The notes: generated by a model from the letters alone, not told the origin. 64,000 nucleotides of DNA from Calidifontibacter indicus (GCF_003386865.1 NZ_QTUA01000001.1:124001-188000), one strand, 5' to 3'. Numbered from the stretch's first letter, positions 29,006-38,634 are shown. Numbers and translations are program-made.

Positions 29006-30066
29006 CGCGCACCTGCCAGAGCGTTCATCGGGTCGACGGTGATGACGCGGCGCAGCGCGGCGGCCGCGCCGATCAGCCCGACGACGAGTAAGAGGATCAA
29101 CGGGTTGAGCACGGTCGCCACCTCGATGACGACCGGCACGGTGCCGGCCACCGCGAGGCCGGCGGCGACCGCCACCGTCGCCCCGATCAGCCCGCCGATG
29201 AGGAGGGTGAGCAGGGCCTGTCCCAGGGCGTCGCCGACCAAGTAGGAGGTCTTCGCCCCGATCGCCTTGAGCACCGCGAGGTCGGTCTCGCGCTGCACCG
29301 TCCAGACGGTGAAAAACGCGCCGATCACCAGGGCGCTGATCGCGATCAGCAGCACCCGGATCATCGTCAGCGAACCGTTCTCGGCCGAGTACGACCCGAT
29401 CGCCGACAGCGACTCCTTCGGGGTCTGCGCCGACAAGCCGGTGGCCGCGTCGAAGGCCGCCCGGTCGAACCCGGACGCGGTGTCGACCAGCAGCACCGAA
29501 CCGGCGCCGGAGGCTCCGCCGGTCGCCGCCCAGACCGTGCGCGGAACCCACAGCACCGGCAGGTGGCTGAAGGAGGCGTTGTCGGCCAACGCGGCCACCC
29601 GCAGCGTCGCATCGCCGACGGTCACCTGGTCGCCGACCCGCAGCCCGTGCTCCTCGGCGAAGTCGCGGCAGACGACGGTGTTGCCGGCGAGGAGTTCGCG
29701 CGGGGCCGCCGCGCTGCCCGGGTCGACCCCGAAAATCGTCACCTGGGTGGCCGAGCCGCCGACGGTCGCCCGGGTCGTGGCGATGCCGAGCGGGTCGGCC
29801 GAGGTGACTCCCGACTGGGCGCGTGCCGTCTGCACCTGCTGCGGCGTCACCCGGCTGGAGTTGAACGACAGACTCTGCCCGTCGCCCGGCCGCTCGAACG
29901 CGATCTGCGCCGAGGGCAACGACGTCACCGCCGAAATCGACTGTCGCGAAAGTCCTTCGGTGAGCCCGCTGAGCATCACCACCAGCGCGGTGATCAACGA
30001 CACCGCCGTCACCATGAGCGCAAACCTGCCCCGCGCCCACCACAGGTCCCGGATCGCCAGGAACAC
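29002..30066 (-). CDS. ABC exporter permease, FtsX/MacB-like
   Basis: 354 residues from a GTG (VFLAIRDLWWARGRFALMV) with AGAGGAG 8 nt upstream; an ATG 39 nt earlier is possible. One helix at residues 15-35, a large extracellular MacB-like domain (about 40-225: SAQIAFERPGDGQ, VTIFGVDPGS, VVCRDFAEEHGLRVGDQV), then three helices (ALVIGAFFTVWTVQRETDLAVLKAIGA and two more). This is the standard 1+3 topology. Divergent, by 176 bp, from a two-component system that probably controls it. Confidence 0.85.
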   Translation of the reverse strand: MFLAIRDLWWARGRFALMVTAVSLITALVVMLSGLTEGLSRQSISAVTSLPSAQIAFERPGDGQSLSFNSSRVTPQQVQTARAQSGVTSADPLGIATTRATVGGSATQVTIFGVDPGSAAAPRELLAGNTVVCRDFAEEHGLRVGDQVTVGDATLRVAALADNASFSHLPVLWVPRTVWAATGGASGAGSVLLVDTASGFDRAAFDAATGLSAQTPKESLSAIGSYSAENGSLTMIRVLLIAISALVIGAFFTVWTVQRETDLAVLKAIGAKTSYLVGDALGQALLTLLIGGLIGATVAVAAGLAVAGTVPVVIEVATVLNPLILLLVVGLIGAAAALRRVITVDPMNALAGAR

Positions 30067-30242
30067 CTCGTCAACTCCTCTACGTCTCGTGCGGGCACCG
30101 GACACGGTGCGCCGTCAACTACTCCAGTGCACCGCGCAGCACCCCCTTTCGACATCGCGCAGGAAGTTGGTTCGGACATCAACCATTCGATGGATGTCCG
30201 CGGCTGTCGCGGGGGCCACCGCCCGCAGTACCGTCGGTGTCG

Positions 30243-31487
30243 ATGCCTGAGTCCGATCCCGCCGTCACCTTCGACCGCACGACCCACGACCACGAGGTGC
30301 CCCGCGACAGCCCCGTCGTCGCCGCCATGAAATGGGCGATGCACGCGCTGTTCGCATTGCTGCTGGTAGTCGGCACGATCCGCGGCGCGCAGGAGGCCAC
30401 CCACCCGGTTCCGTTGGTGATCGGGTGTGTGCTGCTCGGCGCCTGGTACCTGCTCGGTCTCGTCGCCGAGGGTCGTTCCCGATCGCTCGGAGTCGCCTGG
30501 TTCGCAGTGCTTTTCATCGGTTGGGTCGGGCTGGTCGCGGCGAGCACCGAGCTGTCCTGGGTGGCGTTCGCGCTGTTCTTCCTGGCGCTGCACCTGCTGC
30601 CCAAACCGTTCGGGCTGCTCGCGGTGGCCGCCGGCACGGCGGTCGTGGTGACCGCCCAGTTTCGCAGCCCGGGCACCGCCGCGGTGCCGAGCGTGCTCGG
30701 CCCGTGCATGGGCGCGATCGTCGCCGTCGGCATGTCGTGGCTCTACCGACAGTTGCGCGCCAAGAGCGAGCAGCGACGGCAACTCAACGCCGAACTCGTT
30801 GCGGCGCAAGGCGATCTGATCGCTACCCATGACGCACTCTCCGGCGCGCAACGCGAGGCCGGACGGCTCGACGAACGCACCCGGGTGGCCCGCGACATCC
30901 ACGACACGCTCGCGCAGGGGTTCTCCAGCATCGTGCTGCTCTCGCGCGCGGGGCTGTCCGGCAACGCCGACGCCGAACGGCTGCGCGACATCCTCACCCG
31001 GATCGAGCAGACCGCGTCCGAAGGTCTGGGCGACGCCCGCACCGTGGTGCACGCGCTCACTCCGCCCCAACTCGACCACGCACCGCTGGTCGCGGCGCTC
31101 GGACGGCTGGTCGAGCGGCAGACCGGACGCACCCGGGTCGAGTTCGTCACCGACGGCGCGGTGGCGAGCCTGCCGACCACCACCGAGGTGGCGTTGCTGC
31201 GCATCGCGCAGGGCGCCTTGGCCAACGTCCGTCAGCACGCGAACGCGCAGCGGGCGGTCGTCACGCTCACCGCCGACGGTCTCGCGGTGCGCCTCGACGT
31301 GCGCGACGACGGCGACGGGTTCGATCCCGACCGGCCGATCGTGCCCAGCCAGCAGGGCGGCTACGGCATCGCCGCGATGCGTGCTCGCACCGAGGAGGCG
31401 GGCGGGTTGTTCGACATCGTCTCGGCGCCCGGCGAGGGCACCACGGTGCACGCCGAGATCCCGCTGCCGCGCGGAGGCGCCCGATGA
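30243..31487 (+). CDS. NarL-type sensor histidine kinase
   Basis: 414 residues; ATG at 30243, or GTG two codons earlier. About five hydrophobic helices (residues 30-170) with little extracellular sequence, a short coiled coil, then HisKA_3 with [18 protein letters not shown] (phospho-acceptor His) and an HATPase domain ([46 protein letters not shown]). An intramembrane-sensing kinase of the LiaS/DesK sort, which often responds to envelope stress. It overlaps the regulator gene. Confidence 0.88.
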   Translation: MPESDPAVTFDRTTHDHEVPRDSPVVAAMKWAMHALFALLLVVGTIRGAQEATHPVPLVIGCVLLGAWYLLGLVAEGRSRSLGVAWFAVLFIGWVGLVAASTELSWVAFALFFLALHLLPKPFGLLAVAAGTAVVVTAQFRSPGTAAVPSVLGPCMGAIVAVGMSWLYRQLRAKSEQRRQLNAELVAAQGDLIATHDALSGAQREAGRLDERTRVARDIHDTLAQGFSSIVLLSRAGLSGNADAERLRDILTRIEQTASEGLGDARTVVHALTPPQLDHAPLVAALGRLVERQTGRTRVEFVTDGAVASLPTTTEVALLRIAQGALANVRQHANAQRAVVTLTADGLAVRLDVRDDGDGFDPDRPIVPSQQGGYGIAAMRARTEEAGGLFDIVSAPGEGTTVHAEIPLPRGGAR

Positions 31488-32104
31488 CCCGCGTGCTGGT
31501 GACCGACGACCACCCGGTGGTGCGGGCCGGGCTGCGGATGTTGCTCGAGGCGTCGGGCATCGACGTCGTCGCTGAGGCGGCCTCGGGCGCCGAGGCGATC
31601 GCGCTTGCCCGCGACCTGCGCCCCGATCTGGTGCTGATGGATCTGCAACTCGGCGACGGCATGGACGGTGTCGCTGCCACCAGCGCGCTGCTGGCTCTGC
31701 CCACGCCGCCGCAGGTGTTGATCGTCACCACCTACGACACCGACGCCGACATCCTGCGGGCGGTCGAGGCCGGCGCCGCCGGCTATCTGCTCAAGGACGC
31801 ACCCGCGGCCGACCTCGTCGACGCCGTCGAGCGCGCGGCCCGCGGTGAGACCGTGCTGGCGCCGGCGGTGGCCGATCGGCTGCTGGCGCGGCTGCGGCGT
31901 CCGGCACCCAGGCTCAGCGCGCGCGAAACCGAGGTGCTGAGGCTCGTCGCCGACGGCGCGTCGAACAGGGAGGTCGCCCGCGCGCTGTTCCTGTCGGAGG
32001 CCACGGTGAAGTCGCACCTCGTGCACATCTTCGACAAGCTCGACGTCGACTCGCGCACGGCCGCGGTCGCCCGCGCCCGCGAGGTCGGGCTGCTGCGCGG
32101 GTAA
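31484..32104 (+). CDS. NarL/LuxR-family response regulator
   Basis: 206 residues, overlapping the kinase gene by 4 nt. Intact receiver: acidic pair in VTDDHP, phospho-Asp in [13 protein letters not shown], Thr in IVTTYDT, Lys in YLLKDAP. C-terminal LuxR helix-turn-helix ([20 protein letters not shown], then [20 protein letters not shown]). Partner of the preceding kinase; the divergent ABC exporter is the likeliest target. Confidence 0.92.
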   Translation: MTRVLVTDDHPVVRAGLRMLLEASGIDVVAEAASGAEAIALARDLRPDLVLMDLQLGDGMDGVAATSALLALPTPPQVLIVTTYDTDADILRAVEAGAAGYLLKDAPAADLVDAVERAARGETVLAPAVADRLLARLRRPAPRLSARETEVLRLVADGASNREVARALFLSEATVKSHLVHIFDKLDVDSRTAAVARAREVGLLRG

Positions 32105-32178
32105 CGGGCAGGGCTCACCGGGCGTAGTCACCGGCCTGGTCAGCGGGCCCGGTCAGCGGGCCCGGTCACCGGAGGTCT

Positions 32179-33069
32179 TCAGCGCACGCTCTGCGGCGCG
32201 GCCCGGTCGGCCTCGTCCCGTTCCATCTGTGCGTTGAAGTCACGCTTGCCGGCCTGCCACGCATCCTCGTTCTGGCCCGAGCGCCAGTAGCCGGAGATCG
32301 ATGCCCGCTCGCGCGGCACCTGCCGCTCGAGGAACAGGTAGCGACGTAGGTCGCGGATCATGTCGGCGTTGCCGTGCACGAATGCCTCGACCACGCCGTC
32401 CGGCCAGTCGGCCGCACGCACCGCGGACACCAGACCGCGACCGTACGCACTGCCGTGCCCTGCGCCGTTCCCCTTGCTGTCGGCCGCCGGGACCTCGTCG
32501 CGGTGCACCCACTGCACCTCCACCCCGGGCATGACCCGCAGCGGCACGTGCGCGGAGGCGTCGGCGACCTCCGCGAACACCAGGGCCCGGGCGCCGTCGG
32601 GCAGTTGCTCCAGCGCGGCGGCGATCGCCGGCAGCGCCGACTCGTCGCCGACCAGCAGGTGCACATCGGCGTCCGGGTTGGGGCGCCACCCTCCGCCCGG
32701 GCCGAGGAAGCCGATCGACTCCCCGGGCTGCACCGTCGCCGCCCACGGGCCGGCGAGCCCGGAGTCGCCGTGCACGACGAAGTCGATGGCGAGTTCGCCA
32801 CGCGCGGGGTCGTACGAACGGATGGTGTACGTGCGGGTGACCGGCCACTGCTCCCGCGGCAGCGTCTCGCGCAGTTCCTCCGGGTCGAACGGCCATCGGT
32901 AGTCGGCACCGGCCGGCGGGAACAGGATCTTCACGTAGTGATCGGTGTAGGCCAGCGGCTCCAGTTCGGCGCCGGAGAAGTGGACCCGCACCAGGTCGCG
33001 GGTGATCGACTCGGTTCGGGCAACCGTGACGGTCTTGGGCACACGGCGCGGCCGGGGAGAATCAGACAT
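32179..33069 (-). CDS. Siderophore-interacting protein, NAD(P)H-dependent ferric-siderophore reductase
   Basis: 296 residues. FAD-binding 9 / SIP architecture: VTRTYTIRSYDPARGELAIDFVVHGDSG for flavin contact (quoted in part), GPWAATVQPGESIGFLGPGG, then a C-terminal NAD(P)H-like domain (LLVGDESALPAIAAALEQLP) and a C-terminal helix ending WRSGQNEDAW. It releases iron by reducing ferric siderophores in the cytoplasm. An iron-box-like sequence overlaps the start, so iron repression is likely. Confidence 0.9.
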   Translation of the reverse strand: MSDSPRPRRVPKTVTVARTESITRDLVRVHFSGAELEPLAYTDHYVKILFPPAGADYRWPFDPEELRETLPREQWPVTRTYTIRSYDPARGELAIDFVVHGDSGLAGPWAATVQPGESIGFLGPGGGWRPNPDADVHLLVGDESALPAIAAALEQLPDGARALVFAEVADASAHVPLRVMPGVEVQWVHRDEVPAADSKGNGAGHGSAYGRGLVSAVRAADWPDGVVEAFVHGNADMIRDLRRYLFLERQVPRERASISGYWRSGQNEDAWQAGKRDFNAQMERDEADRAAPQSVR

Positions 33070-33084
33070 AAGGCAAGCCTAACC
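33067..33084 (-). promoter_or_regulatory. Possible DtxR/IdeR iron box
   Basis: On the minus strand GGTTAGGCTTGCCTTATG resembles the actinobacterial DtxR/IdeR box (TTAGGTTAGGCTAACC type), with AGGC-N2-GCCT as symmetric core. It runs into the ATG of the siderophore-interacting gene, which would suit repression of a leaderless or short-leader transcript when iron is plentiful. Confidence 0.6.
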
Positions 33085-33111
33085 ACCCTCGAAGGTGAGC
33101 CCGGCCGACCT

Positions 33112-33309
33112 CAGGTCACCGAGTCGGGTTCGGCGTATCCCAGCTTCCTTCCGGCGCCGCTGGTGGCGGTGTTCGAGTCGACCGGTGGCACGATCTGCCC
33201 GACCGGCTACGACGGAGCGATCGGACCGGCGCTGCTGACCGGTGCAGTCGCGGTCGGGATCGGCACGATCGTCGCCGCGTTCGCACCGGGGCGGGTCAGC
33301 CCCCGCTGA
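33112..33309 (+). pseudogene. Short plus-strand coding remnant (transporter-like end)
   Basis: In the gap upstream of the siderophore-reductase gene, one frame reads FLPAPLVAVFESTGG, then PTGYDGAIGPALLTGAV, then AVGIGTIVAAFAPGRV and stops at 33309. The hydrophobic end looks like a last membrane helix. There is no credible start or ribosome-binding site and it overlaps the NUDIX stop, so it may be a decayed transporter gene or chance. No other gene is visible in 33070-33295. Confidence 0.25.
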
Positions 33310-33802
33310 GCAGTCGGCCGGGTTGGGGCGTCGCGTGCGCGGCTCGCACCGCGCGCAGGATGCGGGCGGTCGCCCGGTCGCCGTCGGTCCAGCCCGACAG
33401 GTCGAGCCAGTGGTGCGCGAACGCCTCGCTGGCCGGACGCACCTGCGGCTCGGCGTCGCAGATCACCCGGAAGATCACGTCGGCGTGCCGGATCCGCGGG
33501 TCGAACACGACGGTGACGATGTCGCCCGGGTCGATGACCAACCCGGTCTCCTCCAGCACCTCCCGGCGGACGGCGTCGGCGGGCTGCTCGCCGCGGTCGA
33601 CCAGCCCGCCGGGCAGAGAGTGCCCGCGGCGGTGCGACTGGCGCAGGGCCAGCACCTTGCCGTCCCACTCGATGAGCGCGATCGCACCCAACGCGTACGT
33701 CGGTTTCGCCGCCCGCACCAACCGGTGACTGAGCCCCGGTGGCAGGGCCTTGAAGACCCGCAGGCCGGCCCGGCGCACCTTGCCGGGCTTGCGTGCGCTC
33801 AC
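33296..33802 (-). CDS. NUDIX hydrolase
   Basis: 168 residues from a GTG that overlaps the stop of the AI-2E gene. A complete Nudix box is present: GLVDRGEQPADAVRREVLEETGL, i.e. G-x5-E-x7-REVxEETG, about residues 64-86 (quoted across its length). It would hydrolyse a nucleoside-diphosphate-linked compound; the substrate cannot be told. A basic 30-residue leader precedes the domain. Confidence 0.85.
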   Translation of the reverse strand: MSARKPGKVRRAGLRVFKALPPGLSHRLVRAAKPTYALGAIALIEWDGKVLALRQSHRRGHSLPGGLVDRGEQPADAVRREVLEETGLVIDPGDIVTVVFDPRIRHADVIFRVICDAEPQVRPASEAFAHHWLDLSGWTDGDRATARILRAVRAAHATPQPGRLLSGG

Positions 33803-34974
33803 GCTGTCGCCGAACCTTCGGTCGGGTCGTCGAACAGATCGTCCGATCCCCCCGACGACCGCGACCCGTGATGCTCGCGCACCGCCCGGATCGCGTTGTT
33901 GACCACCGCGACGAAGGGCACGGCCACGAACGCACCGAAGATGCCGGCCACCAGCGTGCCGCCGGTGACGCCGACGAGGATCGCCAACGGATGGATGTCG
34001 ACGGCCTTGCCCAGGATGATCGGGTTGAGCAGGTTGCCGAACAACTGCACGATGAGCACCAACGCGATCGCCACCACGATGGCCGTCGTCAGCCCCTGGC
34101 TGACGAATGCGATCAGACACACGACCACGCCGGCGACCAGCACCCCGATCAGCGGCACCAACGAGCCGAGGAACAGCAGCACCGCCAACGGCACCACCAA
34201 CGGCATGTCGGCGATCATCATCACCGGCACCATCGCGACGGCGTTGATCGCGGCGAGCAACACCAGGCTGCGCATGTACGCGGTGAGCGTGCGCCAGCCG
34301 GCCTGCCCGGCTTCCTGCACGTGGTCGTGGATGTGGTCGGGGAACATCGAGACGACCCAACCCCAGATGCGTCCGTTGTCGAACAGCATGAACAGCGTTG
34401 CGAACAAACAGAACACGCCACCCGACAGCACACCGATGGCCCCGGTGGCCCGGTCCAGAGCGGCCGACGACCCGCCGAACTGCTCCTGCAGCGTCTGCCC
34501 GAGCTGCACCGAGTAGCGGTCGGCCTGCTTCGGCGTCATCTTCAACGGCCCGTTGACCAGCCAGTCGCGGATGGAGGCGAGACCGCCGTCCAACTGCGAC
34601 AGCAGGTTGTCCTTGGAGTAGGCGATCTGGCTGATGACGAACCACATCAGCCAACTGATCACCGCGATGCCGCCGAGGAAGACGATGAGCACGGCGAGCG
34701 TGCGCGGCACCTTGAACCGCACCAGCAGCGCCACCAGCGGCTGCAGCAGCGCGCAGATCATGATCGCGACGGTGACGGTGATCGTGACCAGGCTGATCCG
34801 GTCGAGCAGCCACGCGAGGGTGACGACCCCGCCGATGATCAGCACGAAACACAGCGACCACCAGGCGGCCACCTGCACGCCGAAACTGACGTCGTCGAGC
34901 GGACGCTTGGGGCGTTGCGTCTCGACGACCTTGATGGCCGTCGGCTGTTGCTCGGGACGGTGGGAGTCACGCAC
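33799..34974 (-). CDS. AI-2E/PerM-family membrane protein
   Basis: 391 residues. Eight or so hydrophobic helices with the family blocks VPRTLAVLIVFLGGIAVIS, a long periplasmic amphipathic section (about 110-190), DHIHDHVQEAGQ and the C-terminal set GSLVPLIGVLVAGVVVCL and NPIILGKAVDIHPLAILVGV. Members include Na+/H+ antiporters and the autoinducer-2 exporter TqsA; substrate unknown. It is cotranscribed with the NUDIX gene. Confidence 0.87.
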   Translation of the reverse strand: MRDSHRPEQQPTAIKVVETQRPKRPLDDVSFGVQVAAWWSLCFVLIIGGVVTLAWLLDRISLVTITVTVAIMICALLQPLVALLVRFKVPRTLAVLIVFLGGIAVISWLMWFVISQIAYSKDNLLSQLDGGLASIRDWLVNGPLKMTPKQADRYSVQLGQTLQEQFGGSSAALDRATGAIGVLSGGVFCLFATLFMLFDNGRIWGWVVSMFPDHIHDHVQEAGQAGWRTLTAYMRSLVLLAAINAVAMVPVMMIADMPLVVPLAVLLFLGSLVPLIGVLVAGVVVCLIAFVSQGLTTAIVVAIALVLIVQLFGNLLNPIILGKAVDIHPLAILVGVTGGTLVAGIFGAFVAVPFVAVVNNAIRAVREHHGSRSSGGSDDLFDDPTEGSATA

Positions 34975-35007
34975 GGTGACAGCCTGCCACCTCGGGCGGC
35001 CGCCCGG

Positions 35008-36696
35008 TCAGAGGGCGGCCTTGGCCAGCGAGAGGCCGGCGGCCCGACCCGAGAAGATGCAGCCGCCGAGGAAGGTGCCCTCGAGGGCGTTCTTGCCGTG
35101 CACCCCGCCGCCGCCGAAGCCGGCCGCCTCACCCGCGGCGTACAGCCCCTCGACCGGCGCGCCGTCGGCGCCGAGCACCCGCGACTCCAGGTCGGTCTGG
35201 ATGCCGCCGAGCGTCTTGCGGGTGAGCACGTTGAGGCGCACACCGATCAACGGACCGTGTTTGGAGTCGAGCATGCGGTGCGGCGCCGAGACCCGACCGA
35301 TCCGGTCGCCGCGGTAGCGACGGGCGTTGTGGATCGCGTTGACCGCGAAGTCCTTGGAGTAGGCGTTGGCGATCTCCCGGTCGCGGGCCTCGATCTGCCG
35401 GCGCATCAGGTCGACGTCGAGCAGCGGTTCGTCGGTGAGCGCATTCATCTTCGCCACCAGGTCGAGCAGGGTGTCGGCCACGACGAAGTCCTCGCCGTGG
35501 TCGACGAAGGCCTGCACCTCACGGGGCGCGCCCTTGCCGATGCGCGACCTCAGCACCGCCTTCACGTCGTGGTCGGTGAGGTCGAGGTTCTGCTCCGATC
35601 CCGACAGCGCGAACTCCTTGGCGAGCATCGTGCTGGTGAGCACGAACCAGGAGTGGTCGTACTGCTCGATGTCCGGCGTAGTGCGCAGGTAGCGCAGCGT
35701 GCCGAGGGTGTCGTACGACGGGAGGTAGGGCGCGGGCAACTGCCGGCCCAGCGCGTCGAACCACATCGGCGAGGGCGCCGACAGGATACGGATGGCGTGG
35801 CCGGGCCAGACGGGGTTCCAGTTGTGGATGCCCTCGACGTAGTGCCACATGCGGTCGCGGTTGACCAGGCGGCCACCGGCTGCGGCGGTGATGTCGATCA
35901 TCCGCCCGTCGACGTACGCCGGCACGCCGGTGATCATGTGCTTCGGCGGGGTGCCGAGGTGGTCGGGCCAGTGCTTGCGGACGAGGTCGTGGTTGCCCCC
36001 GATGCCGCCGGACGAGACGACGACCGCCGACGCGGTGAACTCGAAATCGCCGACCTCGTCGCGGTTGCTGGCGACGCCGCGGGCGGACGCGTCGGGTGCG
36101 AGCACGCGTCCGCGGACGCCGGTGACGGCGCCGCCGCCGCGCACCAGCTCGTCGACGCGGTGCCGGTGGGCGAAGGTCACCAGACCCTTGGCGGCACCCT
36201 CGCGAGCGGCCTGGACGAACGGCTCGGCGATGCCCGTGCCGGTGCCCCAGGGCACGTGGAAGCGGGGCACGGAATTGCCGTGACCGAGGGCCCGGCCGTC
36301 GCCACGTTCGGCCCAGCCGACCAGCGGGGTGAACTTCACCCCGCGGGACAGGAGGTAGTCGCGCTTGATCGACGCCGCGAACTCGACGTAGGCCCGACCC
36401 CACTGCTTCGCCCAGTGGTCTTCGTCGGATTCGCCTGCGAAACGGTCCCATTGGGCACTGCCCTGCCAGTCCTGCCAGGCGAGGTCGAGCGAATCCTTCA
36501 CCCCCATCCGGCGTTGCTCCGGGGAGTCGACAAGGAAAATCCCGCCGAACGACCACCACGCCTGACCGCCGAGGTTGGCCTCGTTCTCCTGGTCGATCAC
36601 CAACACCTTGCGACCGGCCGCGACCAGTTCGGTGGTGGCGACCAGGCCGGCGAGACCGGCTCCGACGACGATGACGTCCGCGTCCATGCGCTGCAC
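35008..36696 (-). CDS. FAD-binding dehydrogenase (ketosteroid-dehydrogenase/fumarate reductase superfamily)
   Basis: 562 residues (or 559 from a second ATG). N-terminal dinucleotide motif DVIVVGAGLAGLVATTELVAAG with ENEANLGGQAWWSFGG, a mid-protein SGGIGGNHDLV, and a C-terminal FAD block GLYAAGEAAGFGGGGVHGKNALEGTFLGGC (quoted in pieces). Length and these blocks match the stand-alone COG3573 flavoproteins related to 3-ketosteroid 1-dehydrogenase. Substrate unknown; no steroid genes surround it. Confidence 0.83.
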   Translation of the reverse strand: MQRMDADVIVVGAGLAGLVATTELVAAGRKVLVIDQENEANLGGQAWWSFGGIFLVDSPEQRRMGVKDSLDLAWQDWQGSAQWDRFAGESDEDHWAKQWGRAYVEFAASIKRDYLLSRGVKFTPLVGWAERGDGRALGHGNSVPRFHVPWGTGTGIAEPFVQAAREGAAKGLVTFAHRHRVDELVRGGGAVTGVRGRVLAPDASARGVASNRDEVGDFEFTASAVVVSSGGIGGNHDLVRKHWPDHLGTPPKHMITGVPAYVDGRMIDITAAAGGRLVNRDRMWHYVEGIHNWNPVWPGHAIRILSAPSPMWFDALGRQLPAPYLPSYDTLGTLRYLRTTPDIEQYDHSWFVLTSTMLAKEFALSGSEQNLDLTDHDVKAVLRSRIGKGAPREVQAFVDHGEDFVVADTLLDLVAKMNALTDEPLLDVDLMRRQIEARDREIANAYSKDFAVNAIHNARRYRGDRIGRVSAPHRMLDSKHGPLIGVRLNVLTRKTLGGIQTDLESRVLGADGAPVEGLYAAGEAAGFGGGGVHGKNALEGTFLGGCIFSGRAAGLSLAKAAL

Positions 36697-36815
36697 TCCT
36701 GCACTCGGTCCTACAGTTCTTGCCCTGGGTGGCCCCGACGCTATCCCGCCCCGAACGCCTGCGGACGGCTTCCGGGCGATGTCCCGCCCTTCGACCCCCC
36801 TCTACATTGAGTCGC

Positions 36816-37733
36816 ATGGACGAGGTCACCCTGGGCGACGCGATCGACGAGCTCTACGCCGGCGATCCGGCCGAGTTCGTCGCGACCCGCAAACGCCTGG
36901 TGGCTGCCGCTCGCAAACAGGCCGACAAGGAGTTGCCGAAGACGATCGGCGCTCTGCGCAAGCCTTCAGCGGCTGCGGCTGCGATCAATCAGCTTGCCCG
37001 ACAAGAAGATCCGCCTGACATCCCCGCGCTTTGCGAACTCGGTGAACGGATGCGCGATGCCGCCGCCCGGATGGACACGGCTGCGCTCAAGGAGCTGGGC
37101 GCCGAGCGCAGCTCACTCATCCGCGAGTTGCTCGCCGAGACCGAGTCGTTCGGTGCGACCGGCGCCGCAGCCAAGGACCAATTGACCCAGACCTTCACCG
37201 CCGCCCTCGCATCGGCCGAGGCCGAAGACGCCGTGTGCAGCGGGCACCTGGTGAATCCGTTGTCGTACAGCGGTTTCGGCGAGGTCGAGGTGGCCGAGGC
37301 GGTGGCGGTGCCGCTACGTGAGCTGCAGGAGGCGAGGCTCGCGCAGCTCGCCGAACGTGAGGCCCAGCGCGCCGCCAAGCCCACCCGTGGACACGACGAC
37401 TCGTCGGGCGGGCGGCAGGAGTCAAAGCCGGAGCCCGCCGCGAAACCGGAGCCCGCCCCGGCGCCTGCGCGCAGCGAGCCTGCCGCTGGGCCCGTCAGCG
37501 CGCCGAGCGCGGCGCCGTCCGCCTCACCGAGCGCAGCGCCGTCCGCATCACCGAGCAATGCGCCGGACCCGGCGAACGCGCGCGCCGTCTACGAGCAGTG
37601 CGTGGCGCTGGAGCAGCAGGCGCAGGCCGCGGTCGAAGCAGCACGCGCCGCGTTGGCCACCGCCAAGGAGCATGCCGCCGCGGCGGGACGAGCCCGCCAG
37701 GCCGCCGAAGACCTGCTCGACTCGCTCACCTGA
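36816..37733 (+). CDS. Uncharacterised actinobacterial protein with Ala/Pro/Ser-rich linker
   Basis: 305 residues. Residues 1-180 are helical and charged (IDELYAGDPAEFVATRKRL, VAAARKQADKELPKTIGALR, KPSAAAAAINQLAR, NPLSYSGFGEVEVAEAVAVPL). The N-terminal half, with its Lys/Arg pattern and KPSxAAWxxN-like motif, is a recurrent actinobacterial unknown. Residues 200-255 are a low-complexity linker with APSAAPSASPS-type repeats, followed by an Ala-rich coiled-coil (ALEQQAQAAVEAARAALATA). No signal peptide. Divergent from the flavin dehydrogenase. Confidence 0.7.
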   Translation: MDEVTLGDAIDELYAGDPAEFVATRKRLVAAARKQADKELPKTIGALRKPSAAAAAINQLARQEDPPDIPALCELGERMRDAAARMDTAALKELGAERSSLIRELLAETESFGATGAAAKDQLTQTFTAALASAEAEDAVCSGHLVNPLSYSGFGEVEVAEAVAVPLRELQEARLAQLAEREAQRAAKPTRGHDDSSGGRQESKPEPAAKPEPAPAPARSEPAAGPVSAPSAAPSASPSAAPSASPSNAPDPANARAVYEQCVALEQQAQAAVEAARAALATAKEHAAAAGRARQAAEDLLDSLT

Positions 37734-37747
37734 ACACCCACGACCCC

Positions 37748-37820
37748 CGCAAACGCTGCGCTTGCCGGCACACGCTGCAGCTGCAACAGCAGCGTGTGCC
37801 GAGAACTGCAGCGTCTGCGG
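37748..37820. repeat. Imperfect long inverted repeat related to that at 23.5 kb
   Basis: Arms of about 32 bp pair with several mismatches around a short centre, between convergent gene ends. The left arm shares AACGCTGCGCTTGCC and ACGCTGC in the same order and spacing with the arm of the 23,471-23,534 palindrome, 14 kb away. Confidence 0.75.
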
Positions 37821-37872
37821 ACTTGGGGGCGGCGAAGTTCGGGTGCGGCGGGTGTCGGTGCGCGCAGTGGGA

Positions 37873-38547
37873 TCAGGCCGAGATCTTGGTGGTGCAGTAC
37901 TGACGCAGCTTCTGCGCGTCGGTGTTGTACGTGGAGGTCGAGACCGTACGGCGAGCCTTGCGGGCGTCGGCCATGTCGTCGAAGTCCTTGGCCACCTTCC
38001 ACACCAGGGGCGTGAACTGCTTGTCGCCCGGCTCCTTGGTGAGCGTGCGCAAGTACGTGGCGGTGGAGCGGAAATTGTTCGCAGCGCTGTCGAGGTCGGC
38101 CGCCTTCTGCGAGCGAACCGCGTTGTTCCAGATCGTCACCGCGCTGTTCGACCGCGAGTTGGCGTTGACACACGAGTTGATGAGCGCCTGCGACGCGCCG
38201 GCCTTCTTCGTGGTCGGTGCGGCCGGGGTCGAGGTCGCACTGGTCGACGATGTGGTCGAGGTCGCTCGCGACGTCGCGGTCGAAGTGCTGGACGCCGCGG
38301 TGGTGCTCGAGGTCGCGGTGGCCGACGACGAAGTGGCCGGGGTTGCAGATGAGCTGCCCGACTCGGTCGCGACCGACGTCGGGTCAGTTGTGCTGCTCGC
38401 GTTGCTCGGGCCGCTCGTCGTGCTGCTGGTGGACGGCTGCGAGCTGGTGGACGTGCCACCGCCACCGGTGCACGCCGCGAGCGCGAGCGTCGCGGCCAGG
38501 GCGATGCTCGTGGTTGCCGCGCGCCGGGGGTCGTGCTTCAAGAACAT
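37873..38547 (-). CDS. Secreted lipoprotein with Ser/Thr-rich linker
   Basis: 224 residues from MFLKHDPRRAATTSIALA. The signal peptide ends in lipobox LAAC. About 85 residues of Ser/Thr/Ala-rich low-complexity spacer follow, then a helical C-terminal domain of about 100 residues (LINSCVNANSRSNSAVTIWN, NNFRSTATYLRTLTKEPGD, LRQYCTTKISA) with two cysteines that may form a disulphide. No family recognised. The spacer suggests a domain held beyond the cell wall. Confidence 0.75.
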   Translation of the reverse strand: MFLKHDPRRAATTSIALAATLALAACTGGGGTSTSSQPSTSSTTSGPSNASSTTDPTSVATESGSSSATPATSSSATATSSTTAASSTSTATSRATSTTSSTSATSTPAAPTTKKAGASQALINSCVNANSRSNSAVTIWNNAVRSQKAADLDSAANNFRSTATYLRTLTKEPGDKQFTPLVWKVAKDFDDMADARKARRTVSTSTYNTDAQKLRQYCTTKISA

Positions 38548-38634
38548 CCGTCCACCATGCAACGCGCTGGTGGCGCGCACAAAATCGGCGTGCAGCATCT
38601 GCAACCGGCCATCAGCACCACCCTGACGTGAGGG

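Noticed and set aside
33793-36810. 1005-residue plus-strand open frame
   Set aside because: It spans two clear minus-strand genes (AI-2E protein and flavin dehydrogenase) and is a codon-position shadow caused by high GC.
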